Positions 42,960 through 52,188 of a stretch of 64,000 nt of DNA are shown here, one piece after another (position 1 is the first letter of the stretch; every line of letters starts with the position of its first letter). A program made the position numbers and the translations under genes. The notes beneath the pieces were generated by a model. That model did no database searches and was not told where the DNA came from. It saw only the letters and a program-made list of their open reading frames with translations. The stretch spans positions 1 through 64,000 of the forward strand of contig JANQNW010000014.1 of NCBI GenBank assembly GCA_028279375.1, read 5' to 3'. Source of the stretch: Phycisphaerales bacterium. Its GTDB lineage: Bacteria > Planctomycetota > Phycisphaerae > Phycisphaerales > UBA1924.

Positions 42960-44813
42960 TCAGTGTCCCGACTCGGTCACGCGAATGACTTCGGTCACTG
43001 TTGTCAGGCCTTCCTGAACCTTCTGGAATCCATCGGTGCGAAGCGGGGTCATGCCGCGCTCGATGCACGCGAGCCGGAACTCGGCCACGTTGGGATTCCG
43101 CGCGACCATGTCGCGCATCTGATCATCCACGACGAGCAGTTCATAGATACCGACGCGCCCGGAGTAGCCCGTATTTCGGCACTTCTCACAGCCCTCACCG
43201 ACCCACACCTTGTCCGCGGGCAGGCCGTTCATCGAGAGAAACTCGGCAAGGTCGTCGGCAGGGGTCGTCTCAGTTCGGCAGTTGGGACAGATGCGACGCA
43301 CCAGTCGCTGCGCCAGGACGGCGTTGATCGCGGCGCCAACGAGGAAGGGCTCGATGCCGATGTTGATCAGTCGCGTGACAGAGCTCGGAGCGTCATTGGT
43401 GTGAAGCGTCGAGAGCACGAGGTGGCCTGTCAGGGCCGCCTGGATCGCCGTCTCGGCGGTCTCCATGTCTCGGATTTCACCGATCATGATCACGTCAGGA
43501 TCCTGTCGCAGCAGCGCCTTGAGCGCTTTGGCGAATGACATCCCGATCTTGTCATGCGTCTGCGTCTGGGTGATCCCGCCGAGGTGATACTCGACCGGAT
43601 CCTCGACCGTCGACACATTCAGCTTCTGCTTGTCCATCTGGCGGAGCGACGAATACAGCGTCGTCGTCTTACCAGAGCCGGTCGGACCCGTCACGAGGAT
43701 GATCCCGTGTGGTTCGGCGATCTGCTTCTTCCAGATGTGCAACGTGTTCTCGTCGAAGCCGAGTTCGTCGAGCGACACATTGATGCTTGCCGTATCGAGA
43801 ATACGCATCACAGTCTTCTCGCCGTACGGCGTCGGAAGCGTCGAGACACGAAGGTCGAGCTTGCGCCCGCGCACGGCGCAGCGAATGCGGCCATCCTGCG
43901 GCAGGCGGCGCTCACTGATATCGAGATTCGCCATGATCTTCAGACGCGAAGTGATGGCGGCCGCCATGTGACCGGGCGGCGTCATCATCTCGAACAGCAC
44001 GCCGTCGATGCGGAATCGCACTTTGAGCTTGCCCTCGTTGGGCTCGATGTGAATGTCGCTGGCGCCCTCCTTGACCGCTGTCTGGAGGATGTAGTTCACG
44101 TAGCGAATGACCGGGGACTCGCCCGCCTGCTTCTCGAGGTCGACTTCGTCCTGAGCGCTCTTCTGCAGCTGGACGTCGTCCTCTTCGACCTCGCTGAGGA
44201 TCTCGTCGACGTTCAGATCCTGATCGTCGCCCTCGCCGAGCGCGTCAAGCACGAGCTTGATGTCGCCGCGCGTGACGACCACGACCTTCAGCGAGGAGAT
44301 GCCGAGCTTGCGTCGGACCGTGTCAAGAAGGAAGACATCATCCGGCCTGACGGCGCCGAGCACGACGCGCCCGCTATCGCGGCGCAACGGCATGATCTCG
44401 TGGCTCTTGCAGAATGCAGGCGTCAGGCGCTGCAACATCGTCATGTCGATCGCGTCTTCGAGCTGGCTTGTATCGATGCGCTCGAAACTCAGGTTCGCGG
44501 TCTCAGCGACGATCGCCTGGATACCGGCTTCGTCGACGTCCTTATCCGTGAGCACGTCGACGAGGCTCGTGCCAGGCGACTGGCGAAGCACCGTCTCGGC
44601 CTCGGAGAGCTGCTCGGTCGTGATGACCTGCCGCTCGACAAGCAGCTGTCCGATCTCCTTGGAGTCATGCTGCTCATCGTCCGGGTTGTAGATGTCCTGC
44701 AAGGCGCCGTCAACGGGCGCAGCGTCAGCGGATTCGACAGGGGACTTGTCGTCGGACTGCCCCTCGGGAACCCCGAGGTCGTTCAGCAGATCATCGAGAT
44801 CGAACTTGCCCAT
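42960..44813 (-). CDS. pilB: Pilus assembly ATPase PilB (second GspE-family ATPase)
   Basis: 617 aa from the ATG reading MGKFDLDDLLNDLG; a GTG six codons upstream is an alternative. It has a T2SSE N-terminal domain (about 55-170), core motifs GPTGSGKTTTLYSSLRQMD, VSTVEDPVEYHLGGITQTQ, VIMIGEIRDMETAETAIQAALTGHLVLSTLHTND, and a zinc tetracysteine CPNCRTE...CEKCRNTG. It drives pilus extension. It is the last gene of the pilMNOP-like operon and so probably the motor for the pilT/pilC system, while GspE at 32564 serves T2SS. Confidence 0.92.
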   Translation of the reverse strand: MGKFDLDDLLNDLGVPEGQSDDKSPVESADAAPVDGALQDIYNPDDEQHDSKEIGQLLVERQVITTEQLSEAETVLRQSPGTSLVDVLTDKDVDEAGIQAIVAETANLSFERIDTSQLEDAIDMTMLQRLTPAFCKSHEIMPLRRDSGRVVLGAVRPDDVFLLDTVRRKLGISSLKVVVVTRGDIKLVLDALGEGDDQDLNVDEILSEVEEDDVQLQKSAQDEVDLEKQAGESPVIRYVNYILQTAVKEGASDIHIEPNEGKLKVRFRIDGVLFEMMTPPGHMAAAITSRLKIMANLDISERRLPQDGRIRCAVRGRKLDLRVSTLPTPYGEKTVMRILDTASINVSLDELGFDENTLHIWKKQIAEPHGIILVTGPTGSGKTTTLYSSLRQMDKQKLNVSTVEDPVEYHLGGITQTQTHDKIGMSFAKALKALLRQDPDVIMIGEIRDMETAETAIQAALTGHLVLSTLHTNDAPSSVTRLINIGIEPFLVGAAINAVLAQRLVRRICPNCRTETTPADDLAEFLSMNGLPADKVWVGEGCEKCRNTGYSGRVGIYELLVVDDQMRDMVARNPNVAEFRLACIERGMTPLRTDGFQKVQEGLTTVTEVIRVTESGH

Positions 44814-44842
44814 GCTGATTCCGATCGACACGTCGGGACGTG

Positions 44843-45529
44843 TCAGTCTCCGAGCACCTTGGAATAGAGCTTGCCGTCGGCTTCGAGCTCGACACTGCGG
44901 CCGTGGATGGCGCGAACCGTGAAGATGGCGATCGTGTCGCCGATTCGAACTGGCACGCCATTGATGCGCGCGATCGGCACGTGGCCGCTGATGATGCTGT
45001 TGACTTCCAGCGATTCGAGTGTGCGCGAGATTTCAAGCTTCCGCTGTTCGGCTTTGCGCCGGAGCTCGGCGTCGAGGTCGTACGTCGGCGCTTCGGCAAT
45101 CTCAGGAATCTCCTCGGAGTCATCGAGCAGGAACGGATTGCGCTGTAGATCTGCGAGGGGCACCTGGACAATGTCGTCGCTCGTGCGGAGGGCTTCCATG
45201 ACGCGCTGATGCGCTTCATCGTCCACGACACCCTCGCCGTCGACCGGGTAGTCGATCTTCGGCGTGGTGAACGCGACGCCGCCGCGGACACCGACGGTGC
45301 GCATGAGGTACAGCGAGCCGGCCGCGACCGCGACGACCATCGTCATCATGATGATGTTCGTCGGCAGGCTCTTCTTGACGCCCTCGCCGGACGCGTCGCT
45401 GAGATCCGCAAGACCAGAATCCTCGGGATCAGTGAGCGCCGGATCGGCGCTCATCATGCTCGCCGGAAGACCCTGCGGCTCCGCGGGGCCCGAGTCCGAA
45501 TCCGAGTTGATGTCGCTCAGCAAACTCAT
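44843..45529 (-). CDS. PilP/GspB-like periplasmic linker protein
   Basis: 228 aa. Acidic N-terminal cytoplasmic part, one transmembrane helix near 58-77 (NIIMMTMVVAVAAGSLYLMR), and a C-terminal beta domain with ARINGVPVRIGDTIAIFTVRAIHGRSVELEADG, the pattern of PilP/GspB-type domains that contact the secretin. It lies immediately after pilO (overlap) and before pilB. Confidence 0.65.
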   Translation of the reverse strand: MSLLSDINSDSDSGPAEPQGLPASMMSADPALTDPEDSGLADLSDASGEGVKKSLPTNIIMMTMVVAVAAGSLYLMRTVGVRGGVAFTTPKIDYPVDGEGVVDDEAHQRVMEALRTSDDIVQVPLADLQRNPFLLDDSEEIPEIAEAPTYDLDAELRRKAEQRKLEISRTLESLEVNSIISGHVPIARINGVPVRIGDTIAIFTVRAIHGRSVELEADGKLYSKVLGD

Positions 45530-46074
45530 GAGGCGCCTCCCGTGTAACCAGACTCGAAGTAGATGCTCAGTGTCATCTCAACTTCAATGACGCCGTCTTC
45601 CTTCTTCGACCGGATGATGCGCATGTTGGGGAGCCTCGTGATTCGGTCGAGCTGCTCGAGATCGAGCAGGAAGGCATAGAAGCGTTCGAACTGTCCGCTG
45701 ATGGCCATGGAGAGCGGCTGCTCCATGTAGGCGGTCGCCGGCACGCGCTTCTCGCTGCGCACCTGCTTGAGCGTCAGGCTGTTGCTGCGGGCGATGTCCG
45801 CGACCTGTTCCAGAATGACATCGACTTCCTTGTCGGAAGGCAGGCGCGCTTCGATGCGCTCGATCTGCTCGGCGACCTCCTGATTGCGGAGGGCAAGATC
45901 AGACGTCTGAGCGGTCGCCTTCTCGAGCGACTCAAGCACCTGCTCCTTGTGCGAGATCTCCTTGCGAGCCTGGTTGATCTCGTCATTCTGCGGCCTGAAG
46001 ACGAACCAGAAGCTCGCGACGGGGACCGCCAGAAGCACGAGCAGAAAGATGACTTCGCGAATGCCAAATCTCAC
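45526..46074 (-). CDS. pilO: Pilus alignment protein PilO
   Basis: 182 aa. One N-terminal transmembrane helix (VIFLLVLLAVPVASFWFVF), a coiled coil (about 30-85, KEISHKEQVLESLEKATAQ), then the ferredoxin-like PilO domain with AISGQFERFYAFLLDLEQLDRI. PilO dimerises with PilN to hold the inner-membrane ring. It is the third gene in the pilM-N-O order. Confidence 0.87.
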   Translation of the reverse strand: MRFGIREVIFLLVLLAVPVASFWFVFRPQNDEINQARKEISHKEQVLESLEKATAQTSDLALRNQEVAEQIERIEARLPSDKEVDVILEQVADIARSNSLTLKQVRSEKRVPATAYMEQPLSMAISGQFERFYAFLLDLEQLDRITRLPNMRIIRSKKEDGVIEVEMTLSIYFESGYTGGAS

Positions 46075-46075
46075 G

Positions 46076-46894
46076 TCAGTCCTCCTCGTTCTCGCTGGCG
46101 TCCGACTTGATCACAAGCCCTTCGGTGAGCGAGGCGGTGTCGCCGAATGAACGACCCGTGTCCTCAATCGGTGTCAGTTCGCGCGCGTCAGCGTTGGCGA
46201 CGAGCGTCGCCTCAATCCGGAACTTGTAGAGCCCGCGATCGTCGATGATCGTGTTCTGGCTGTACTTCAGTTCAACCTGCTCCAGCAGCGGGCAATCCTG
46301 CAACTCGGAGACGTACCACGCCACCTCCTGGTGCCCGACGGCCACGCCGACGATCGTCACGGTCGTGTTGTATCGGAGTGGCCTCGGTCCCGACGTCTCG
46401 CCATTGGCGTCATCACTCTTGGACTTCTTCGCCAGACTCGTCCCGCCCTTCTTGGCGCTCGAGCGCTTCTTGGACTTGGACTTCTTGACGCCGGCGCGCT
46501 TGCTGCTCAGTTCGACCTCGAGAAGCGTCAGACGCTCCGGCATTCGGTTGATGAACTGCGAGAGGAGCACGCTACGCGGGGCCTTCTCGATCAGCGCCGA
46601 GATCAACTCCGCTTTGCGGTTCTTCTGCTCCTCTTCAGCCTTCAGTTCCTTGAGCTGCTCGATCTGCTGCGCGGCCTGCGTGTACCGGATGTTGATCATC
46701 TTCTGCTGCGTCTTGACGCTCGACCACTGCTGATTCGTCACGAAGAAGGCGCCGACAACGCAGAAGATGACGACGAAGAAGAGCGTGAGCAGCACGAGAT
46801 TCGATCGGCGCTCCGCCTTCTTGGCCAGATAGTCCTCAGGAAGGAATCCCGAGGTCGATGTCTGGTTGCTCAAATTGGAGAAGGGGTTCTTCAT
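46076..46894 (-). CDS. pilN: PilN-like alignment protein
   Basis: 272 aa. A short cytoplasmic stretch (FLPEDYLAKKAERRSNLV, with the PilN-type contact motif for PilM), one transmembrane helix, a coiled coil (about 60-100), then a Lys/Ser-rich insertion (KSKSKKRSSAKKGG) that is absent from typical PilN, and a C-terminal ferredoxin-like domain. Length exceeds the usual 180-200 because of the insertion. It lies between pilM and pilO. Confidence 0.8.
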   Translation of the reverse strand: MKNPFSNLSNQTSTSGFLPEDYLAKKAERRSNLVLLTLFFVVIFCVVGAFFVTNQQWSSVKTQQKMINIRYTQAAQQIEQLKELKAEEEQKNRKAELISALIEKAPRSVLLSQFINRMPERLTLLEVELSSKRAGVKKSKSKKRSSAKKGGTSLAKKSKSDDANGETSGPRPLRYNTTVTIVGVAVGHQEVAWYVSELQDCPLLEQVELKYSQNTIIDDRGLYKFRIEATLVANADARELTPIEDTGRSFGDTASLTEGLVIKSDASENEED

Positions 46895-46937
46895 CCTGCG
46901 TCACCGTTGATGTGCCGGCGCGAGCCCGGCGAGGTGC

Positions 46938-48200
46938 TCATGAATCCGCCGGGCACATGCACAGGCCGTAGGGAACAGCCCACCCGGGCTGCGGAATGGT
47001 CAGATCGACACCGCCGGCGTTTCGCCCTGCGTCGCTCTTCTTGAGAGCTGCGAATGGATCAGCGACGCGCGCCGGCAGACGTAGCGCTCGCGCCAGATGC
47101 TGGCACAGGCCGAGATAGCGCGATTCGCCGCCGAGGAAAATCGCCCGATTGACCCGCCGATCCGGATACAGATGGGAGTGATAGCGCAGGCACATCGCGA
47201 CCTCGTCCGTGAGCGCTTCGAGCGGCCCATTGAGTTGCACGTCGCAAGGCGCCTCGGGCGGCGCTGCGCCGTCGGTCTCGATCGGAGTCGAGAGCGTCGA
47301 CGGCGCCTGACCAGTTCGCCGATCCTCGGCGAGCGCCTGGGACGCCTGGGCGTCGTCGCGCTCCATCTCGAGGCCGCCGGACTCTCCAAGTGGAGACGGC
47401 GCGCCGGTCGACTGTGTGGTGGAGTTCGACTGACTCTGAGCGCCCTGGGGCGCTGCGAAGAGCTCCATGGTCAGTCGTCGCGCACGCGCCTCACGCTGAT
47501 CGCATTTCATCTGCGATGCGATCGATTCATCGAAGCTGTGTCCGGCGACGTGGATTGTCTTGGCGAAGACGATGCCTGTGCCGTGGGCGACGACGACCTT
47601 CGTCGAGCCCGCCCCGATATCCAGGTAGAGAGACGTCAACTCCGCGTCCTCAGCACGACGCGTGATGTGGTCAAACGCATGGATAATCGAGTGCTGCTCG
47701 CTGTGAACGCCGACGACCTCGTACTTCTGCGCATTCAAGGCTTCGACCTGCTTGAGGACGACATCCTTGGCGACGGCGAGACAGAGGACCTCGGTCTTGT
47801 TCCCCGACTGACGCGCATCCGGCAATTCGAAGTGCCGAATGACGACACGCGACGGATCGCAGTTCAGCGTCGAATGGAGCTCGGCGGCGATCAGTGACTG
47901 CAGATTGACGCCGTCAGCCTTCTGCAGCTGCATATGTTGCACGAGCGTCTGCGACGCGGGAATGGAGCAGACCACTTTCTTACCGCGGAAGCCGCGTCCC
48001 TTGAGCAGCTTCGGGATGTTCTGCAACTGAAACTTCAGGCGCTCGGCGTGGTTCTTCCGGAGTTCATCCGGGGTCTCGAGCAGCGCAGCGGCCACGAGCG
48101 CCGGGTGGTCGCCCGGTGAGAGCTGAAGCGCTTTCAGCGAGCCGACGCCGAAGTCGAGGGCGATCGGCTGGGCACTGTTTGAGAGCATCCCGAACGGCAT
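46938..48200 (-). CDS. pilM: Pilus assembly protein PilM (actin-like)
   Basis: 420 aa from the ATG reading MPFGMLSNSAQPIALDFGVGSLKALQL. Actin-fold phosphate segments are visible: ALDFGVGSLKALQL, LYLDIGAGSTKVVVAHG and FLGGESRYLGLCQHLA. Between about residues 255 and 310 lies a Ser/Gln/Ala-rich insertion (SQSNSTTQSTGAPSP) that looks disordered. GGAGG lies about 11 bases before the ATG. First gene of the operon pilM-N-O-P-B. Confidence 0.85.
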   Translation of the reverse strand: MPFGMLSNSAQPIALDFGVGSLKALQLSPGDHPALVAAALLETPDELRKNHAERLKFQLQNIPKLLKGRGFRGKKVVCSIPASQTLVQHMQLQKADGVNLQSLIAAELHSTLNCDPSRVVIRHFELPDARQSGNKTEVLCLAVAKDVVLKQVEALNAQKYEVVGVHSEQHSIIHAFDHITRRAEDAELTSLYLDIGAGSTKVVVAHGTGIVFAKTIHVAGHSFDESIASQMKCDQREARARRLTMELFAAPQGAQSQSNSTTQSTGAPSPLGESGGLEMERDDAQASQALAEDRRTGQAPSTLSTPIETDGAAPPEAPCDVQLNGPLEALTDEVAMCLRYHSHLYPDRRVNRAIFLGGESRYLGLCQHLARALRLPARVADPFAALKKSDAGRNAGGVDLTIPQPGWAVPYGLCMCPADS

Positions 48201-48416
48201 ACCTTGACGGACCTCCTCCGGACCACGCACGCAATCTCCACCTCGCGCGTCGCGTCCTCACGTCATCGGCCCCGTTCTTCGCCCGGTTCACCCAGCCCTC
48301 CCGCCCGGCGCCATCCAGCCGACGGCGCATGCGGAATAGACGATCTCTTCCGCGCCGGGCACGTCCCATCAGTCCGATGTGTGGTCGATCGGCGACTCGG
48401 ACTCGTCCACAAGAGA

Positions 48417-49175
48417 TCAGGCGCCAGGTCCGATTACGCGCTGACTCAAGGCGGCGAGTCGCTCGAGGGCGCCGTCGAGATCCCAGCGCTGACCCTCTCG
48501 GTCGCCAGTTGTATTGCTGATGACTCGCAGTTCGAGGAAGGGGGTCCGGCGAGAGAGTGGGTCCACCGAATCGAGTCGCGCCAGAGCGTTGGCGATGGCG
48601 CCACCCTCCATCGCCTCGCACGCGGCCCCGGTTCGTTTCCTAATGTCGCGCGCCGCCTCATCCGTGCCCGAGCATGTTGAAACGGTTGCGACCGGCGCCG
48701 ACGTCGTGACGACCGGACGCACTGCCTCGACCCAGTCCAGATCGCATTGAAATCCGGCGCCTTGCGCGACGTCGTCGTGGGCAACCGGGCCCGGTGGGAA
48801 CCCCATCGACGCGGTCGTCTGGAAGCCGTCGCCAGTCATGAGCCCCTCATCTGCGAGCAGACTCCAGGTCGCCGCGACGCTTTCAAGAAGGCCAACGCCG
48901 CTTTCAGGCAGCGCTCCGGCGACTCCAATATTGAGAACGCCGCAATGACGATCGCGATCGAAGAAATGTGCAAGAGCGCCGGCGGCGTTCGCCTTGCCCA
49001 CGCCTGTGAGCACCAGATCAGCCCCCGGGGAAAGAGAACTCGGCGACCATGCCTTGATCTCTCCAGCCTCCGACGCGCCGACACCACCGACGACACTCGC
49101 CGCTTCTCGCGGAGCCGCGACGAGCACGAGGAGGAGACCATCTCCGGCGGGAGGAAGACACGGGCCTGAGGACAT
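48417..49175 (-). CDS. mqnB: Futalosine hydrolase MqnB
   Basis: 252 aa of the purine nucleosidase/phosphorylase fold. It hydrolyses futalosine to dehypoxanthine futalosine in the alternative menaquinone pathway. Family features: LVAAPREA near the N-terminus, VLTGVGKANAAGALAHFF, NIGVAGALPES and the catalytic-region EAMEGGAIANALA, with a C-terminal VISNTTGDREGQRWDLD. Other mqn genes are not in the window. It is divergent from ribF. Menaquinone would be the quinone for the cytochrome module. Confidence 0.88.
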   Translation of the reverse strand: MSSGPCLPPAGDGLLLVLVAAPREAASVVGGVGASEAGEIKAWSPSSLSPGADLVLTGVGKANAAGALAHFFDRDRHCGVLNIGVAGALPESGVGLLESVAATWSLLADEGLMTGDGFQTTASMGFPPGPVAHDDVAQGAGFQCDLDWVEAVRPVVTTSAPVATVSTCSGTDEAARDIRKRTGAACEAMEGGAIANALARLDSVDPLSRRTPFLELRVISNTTGDREGQRWDLDGALERLAALSQRVIGPGA

Positions 49176-49255
49176 GGAGCGAATGTATCCGGCATCCGGA
49201 CGTCCGGCATGGCGTGGGGGGCGCCCGTCGGCCTGATCGCCTATCGTTCGAGCTG

Positions 49256-50209
49256 ATGGCTCCTCCGCACGTGATCACAATCGGGAATTTCGATGGCGTG
49301 CACATCGGTCACGCCGCCCTCTTCGACGCGGGCCGTTCGCGATCGGGCGGCGCTCCGGTCACCGCCCTTGTCTTCGATCCGCATCCGCTGACGCGGATTC
49401 GCCCGCGTCAGGCGCCGCAGCCGCTCACCACGTATCAGCATCGCGTGGAGCTGCTTCATGAGGCTGGCGTGACCGACGTGCGCCGCCTGGCGCCGAGCGA
49501 CGATCTCCTTGCATTAAGTCCGAGGCAGTTCATCCAGCGTGTCGTGGAGGAGCATCGCCCCTCACTGATCGTGGAGGGCGCCGACTTCCGATTCGGCAAA
49601 GCGCGCGAAGGCGACACGAAGACGCTCGCAGCGCTTGGCGGCGAGTTCGGTTTCGAGGTCGAGGCGATCGAGCCAGTGCAGGCGACGCTCTCTGATCAAT
49701 CGATCGTCGTCGCCTCCAGTTCCATGACGCGATGGCTCGTGCGCCATGGTCGCGTGGAAGATGCGGCCATCCTCCTCGGCCGTCCGTACGAGATGCGTGG
49801 GTCCGTCGTCCAGGGAGATCGACGCGGACGTGAGATCGGATTCCCGACCGCGAATCTCGACTCCGGCCAACTCGCCCCCGAAGACGGCATCTACGCCGGA
49901 TCAGCCACGCTTCCTGACGGGCGGGAGTTTCCAGCAGCGATCAGCGTCGGCGTCAAGCCGACATTCGGCGAGCATGCACGAACGGTCGAGGCGTACATAC
50001 CGTGCTGGGATGGTCCCGTCGCGGAGGGCGATGAGGAGTACGGCTGGCCGCTGAAACTCCGGTTCTTCCACTGGTTGCGTGATCAGGCGCGTTACGGATC
50101 GATCAACTCGCTCGTCCGGCAAATACGCCATGATGTCGAGCGCACCGTGACGCTTGCCGATGAGCGAGGCGTCGGATCAGTCCTCGAAGCGGGGAGCGGC
50201 GCGACATGA
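49256..50209 (+). CDS. ribF: Bifunctional riboflavin kinase/FAD synthetase
   Basis: 317 aa from the ATG at MAPPHVITIGNFDGVHIGH, which is the canonical RibF N-terminus; the open frame extends a little upstream without support. Nucleotidyl-transferase motifs are GNFDGVHIGH, FDPHP and FRFGKAREGD; kinase motifs are GRPYEMRGSVVQGDRRGREIGFPTANL and the segment SVGVKPTFG. It makes FMN and FAD. It overlaps the next gene by ATGA. Confidence 0.95.
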   Translation: MAPPHVITIGNFDGVHIGHAALFDAGRSRSGGAPVTALVFDPHPLTRIRPRQAPQPLTTYQHRVELLHEAGVTDVRRLAPSDDLLALSPRQFIQRVVEEHRPSLIVEGADFRFGKAREGDTKTLAALGGEFGFEVEAIEPVQATLSDQSIVVASSSMTRWLVRHGRVEDAAILLGRPYEMRGSVVQGDRRGREIGFPTANLDSGQLAPEDGIYAGSATLPDGREFPAAISVGVKPTFGEHARTVEAYIPCWDGPVAEGDEEYGWPLKLRFFHWLRDQARYGSINSLVRQIRHDVERTVTLADERGVGSVLEAGSGAT

Positions 50210-51300
50210 CGAATCTCGCGACATCCAGTGGATCTGACGCTCCACAAGCCGATGATGAATCCATGAACTGGGGCACGAACTCTTCACTCTCGGAGATCGC
50301 GGCGCTGCTGCGAGAAGCGAAGCACGTCGTGCTTCTGACACACGCCCGGCCGGATGGAGACGCCATCGGCGCGACGCTCGCAGTCGCGCGCTGCCTCGGG
50401 CGCCTCGACATCAAGGCGACGCCTGTCTACGCGGGCCCCTGGTCGCATCGATTCGATGGGATCGTTGGCGCGACGGAGACCGTGCGCGTCGGCATGCTGA
50501 CACAGGCGCCGAAGTCGTGCGCGAACGCGGACCTGATTCTCGTTATGGACACCGGCTCATGGTCGCAACTTGCCGAGGTGCGCGCGTGGATCGAGCCGCT
50601 CCACGAGAAGATCGCGCTCATCGATCACCACCTGCATGGTGACGCGAGCGTTGCGAGCCTCCGCGTCGTCGACAGCGCCTCGGCGGCGACGTGTCAGACC
50701 GTCGCGCCGCTCTGTCTCGACCTGCTCGGGCTCTCGAGTGTCACCGACTTCCCGGTCGATGTCGCCGAACCGCTCTACCTTGGCGTCGCGACGGACACCG
50801 GCTGGTTCCGCCATTCGAATGTCTCGCCGGATGTGCTCCATCTGGCCGCAAGGCTGCTGGACGCCGGCGTCGATCACAAGAGCGTCTACGAGCGTGTTGA
50901 GCAATCGGACAACCCTGCCCGTATTCGGCTCATCGGACGCGCCATCAACTCCATGCAACTCCTCGCGAATGAGCGCGTCGCGGTCCTGACGCTGACGCAG
51001 CAGGATCTGAAGGAGTGTCACGGATCACTCGATGACATGGGCGGGATGAACGATCTCCCGATGAACATTGGTTCAGTGCGCGTGAGCGCCGTGATCTCAG
51101 AGATCGCGGACAACGTCTGCAAGGTGAGCCTGCGCAGCAAACCGAAGGTCGATGCGGACGATGTATTCGTGAATGTGAATGAGGTCGCGATGTCGCTGGG
51201 AGGCGGCGGCCATGCACAGGCATCGGGATGCAAGCTGCGCGAACCCGTCGGAGACGCGTCGACGCGCATCGCAGATGCGCTGGTCGCCTGCTTCGAATGA
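50206..51300 (+). CDS. nrnA: DHH/DHHA1 phosphoesterase (NrnA-type oligoribonuclease/pAp phosphatase)
   Basis: 364 aa. DHH motifs are THARPDGDAIGA, LVMDTGSW, ALIDHHLHGD and GVATDTGWFRHSN. The C-terminal DHHA1 has a GGGGHAQASG nucleotide-binding motif. NrnA proteins degrade nanoRNA and pAp. A 25-residue extra N-terminal part precedes the DHH domain. The stop overlaps the methyltransferase start. Confidence 0.88.
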   Translation: MTNLATSSGSDAPQADDESMNWGTNSSLSEIAALLREAKHVVLLTHARPDGDAIGATLAVARCLGRLDIKATPVYAGPWSHRFDGIVGATETVRVGMLTQAPKSCANADLILVMDTGSWSQLAEVRAWIEPLHEKIALIDHHLHGDASVASLRVVDSASAATCQTVAPLCLDLLGLSSVTDFPVDVAEPLYLGVATDTGWFRHSNVSPDVLHLAARLLDAGVDHKSVYERVEQSDNPARIRLIGRAINSMQLLANERVAVLTLTQQDLKECHGSLDDMGGMNDLPMNIGSVRVSAVISEIADNVCKVSLRSKPKVDADDVFVNVNEVAMSLGGGGHAQASGCKLREPVGDASTRIADALVACFE

Positions 51301-52100
51301 GTGACGCCCCCGGGGATCGACGTGCGCCGAATCCATCGCGCAAGAGGAGCAGGCGCTCCGGAGGCGAGCCGTATCGCAAGCCGCCGCTGCGCCTCATGAC
51401 GACCACGCTCTGGGAGTACCCGAGTCAGCACTATGGCGACACGATCCAGGGTGACAAGAACTACATCGGCGCGACGCCGAGTTGGGTCATCTGGCAGCTG
51501 CTCCAGAGATACACGCGTGAGAAAGACCTTGTGATCGATCCGATGTGCGGCGGCGGCACGACGCTCGATGTCGCGCGGGATCTGAATCGCCGCGCGGTCG
51601 GCTACGACCTGGCGCCGTCGCGTGATGACATCTTCCGCGCCGACGCACGAGAGCTCCCGCTCGAGGACGGCAAGGTCGATTTCGTCTTCGTCGATCCGCC
51701 GTATTCGACGCACATCAACTACTCAGACGATGAACGATGCATCGGGAAGCTTGACGCCGGCGAGGATGAGGGGCGCGACTACTACAGGGCGATGACCGAC
51801 GTGATCGATGAGATCCATCGTGTCATGCGGAATCGACGCTACATGGCCCTTTACGTCAGCGATTCCTATCGGAAGCGGAAGCCGCCCCGGGAGAGCTTCA
51901 TGCCGATCGGATTCGAGCTCTTCAGCATTCTGCGCCGGCGCTTCAAGCCGGTGGACATCGTCTGCGTCGTCCGCCATAACGCGAAGCTCAAGAAGGCGAA
52001 TTGGAGGAAGGCCGCCGAGCGCGACAATTTCTTTCTCCGCGGATTCAACTACCTCCTCATCATGAAGAAGGAAGATGACGCGAGGGGTCGCCGCGCATGA
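51297..52100 (+). CDS. DNA/RNA methyltransferase-like protein with DPPY motif
   Basis: 267 aa from the ATG overlapping the nrnA stop. An SAM-binding motif DPMCGGGTTLDVARDLNRRAVGYDL is followed by the catalytic DPPYSTHINYSDD, as in amino-methyltransferases acting on adenine or cytosine N4. A target-recognition domain is not evident, and no restriction endonuclease is adjacent. It is therefore either an orphan DNA methyltransferase or an RNA methyltransferase. Basic N-terminus (PSRKRSRRSGGEPYRK). Confidence 0.75.
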   Translation: MSDAPGDRRAPNPSRKRSRRSGGEPYRKPPLRLMTTTLWEYPSQHYGDTIQGDKNYIGATPSWVIWQLLQRYTREKDLVIDPMCGGGTTLDVARDLNRRAVGYDLAPSRDDIFRADARELPLEDGKVDFVFVDPPYSTHINYSDDERCIGKLDAGEDEGRDYYRAMTDVIDEIHRVMRNRRYMALYVSDSYRKRKPPRESFMPIGFELFSILRRRFKPVDIVCVVRHNAKLKKANWRKAAERDNFFLRGFNYLLIMKKEDDARGRRA

Positions 52101-52136
52101 AAAAGGGAGCGGCACGCGGTGAAGCGAACCGCTCCC
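52100..52136 (-). terminator. Intrinsic terminator of the porin gene
   Basis: On the minus strand a perfect 8-bp stem GGGAGCGG...CCGCTCCC (52105-52112 with 52129-52136) with a 16-base loop is followed by TTTTT (A run at 52100-52104 on the plus strand). It overlaps the end of the convergent methyltransferase gene. Confidence 0.8.
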
Positions 52137-52188
52137 GAAGGAGATACATCTCACAAGATCGCAAGCCGACTGAGAGCGGCCGGCCGAT

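Noticed and set aside
43554..44867. 437-codon open frame antisense to pilB
   Set aside because: Shadow of the pilB coding sequence with no family features.
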